5,215 nt of DNA, from positions 1-5,215 of the forward strand of contig CAAEVU010000298.1 in assembly GCA_900759575.1 (NCBI GenBank). Direction: 5' to 3'. Source of the stretch: Clostridia bacterium (GTDB lineage: Bacteria; Bacillota; Clostridia; Oscillospirales; Acutalibacteraceae). Shown piece by piece: positions 5,114-5,215 of this stretch. The position numbers and the translations under genes were made by a program. The first letter of the stretch is position 1. The number at the start of each line of letters is the position of its first letter. The notes beneath the pieces were generated by a model. The model made no database searches. It was not told the origin of the DNA and saw nothing but the letters and a program-made list of their open reading frames with translations.

Positions 5114-5141
5114 ATTGTACCACACCCTCCGTCATTTGTAA
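5114..5141 (-). promoter_or_regulatory. Promoter of the SecB-like gene
   Basis: Minus strand -10 TACAAT (5114-5119) with an extended TGG, and a weak -35 TTACAA (5136-5141) at 16 bp. The -35 overlaps the last codons of the upstream gene. The start would give a leader of about 45 nt containing the imperfect repeat AGGCT/AGCCT. Confidence 0.55.
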
Positions 5142-5215
5142 CCTATTTCTTTTCCCCTGGGCAGGCTGAAGCAGAAGGAATTTCCCCGCTCCGGACTGGA
5201 TTCCGCCCACAGCTT
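5132..5215 (-). CDS. C-terminal end of a probable sensor histidine kinase (partial)
   Basis: A frame open from the right edge encodes 27 residues (KLWAESSPERGNSFCFSLPR then GKEIGYK) and ends in TGA at 5132-5134. The pattern [IL]WAES.P..GN[ST]F.FSLP is the usual end of the HATPase domain of two-component sensor kinases, after the G2 box. Only the tail is visible, so input domain and partner regulator are unknown. No terminator is seen between it and the SecB-like gene, so read-through is possible. Confidence 0.65.
   Translation of the reverse strand, partial: KLWAESSPERGNSFCFSLPRGKEIGYK

Noticed and set aside
1..5215. CRISPR array, tRNA, rRNA or insertion sequence
   Set aside because: No regularly spaced long repeats, no tRNA/rRNA signatures and no transposase frame were seen on either strand.

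Overview
The window suggests a low-to-mid GC Firmicute of the class Clostridia, probably an anaerobic fermenter; the genus cannot be read from the sequence. Pointers are strong GGAGG-like ribosome binding sites, U-tailed hairpin terminators, extended -10 promoters, and a CoA-transferase of the type used in succinate/acetate/propionate/butyrate fermentation. All supported protein genes lie on the minus strand, so transcription runs from high to low coordinates. The large plus-strand open frames are antisense shadows.

From right to left (transcription order): the last 27 codons of a probable sensor histidine kinase (5132-5215); a 143-residue SecB-like protein (4629-5060) with its own promoter and a strong terminator (4587-4620); an IclR-family regulator, here IclR-B (3437-4231); a 492-residue class I CoA-transferase of the succinyl-CoA:acetate/propionyl-CoA:succinate type (1622-3100) with a catalytic Glu; a 766-base non-coding stretch; and a second IclR regulator, IclR-A (61-855), closed by a terminator at the left edge. 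IclR-A and IclR-B are both 264 residues and match without gaps at 208 positions (about 79 percent, hand-counted). Their DNA recognition helices are identical.

The most striking part is non-coding. A 15-bp pseudo-palindrome, TTGC-N7-GMAA, occurs in the upstream regions of all three metabolic/regulatory genes. There are three copies spaced 20-21 bp centre to centre upstream of IclR-A, one covering the IclR-B -35 box, and two (plus a looser one) upstream of the CoA-transferase promoter. It is a good candidate for the shared operator of the two IclR paralogues. The layout suggests a self-contained module in which twin regulators control themselves and the transferase between them.

The second notable item is a roughly 212-nt segment (1277-1488) with six nested helices and a possible apical pseudoknot. 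It is a candidate structured non-coding RNA that I cannot assign to a class.
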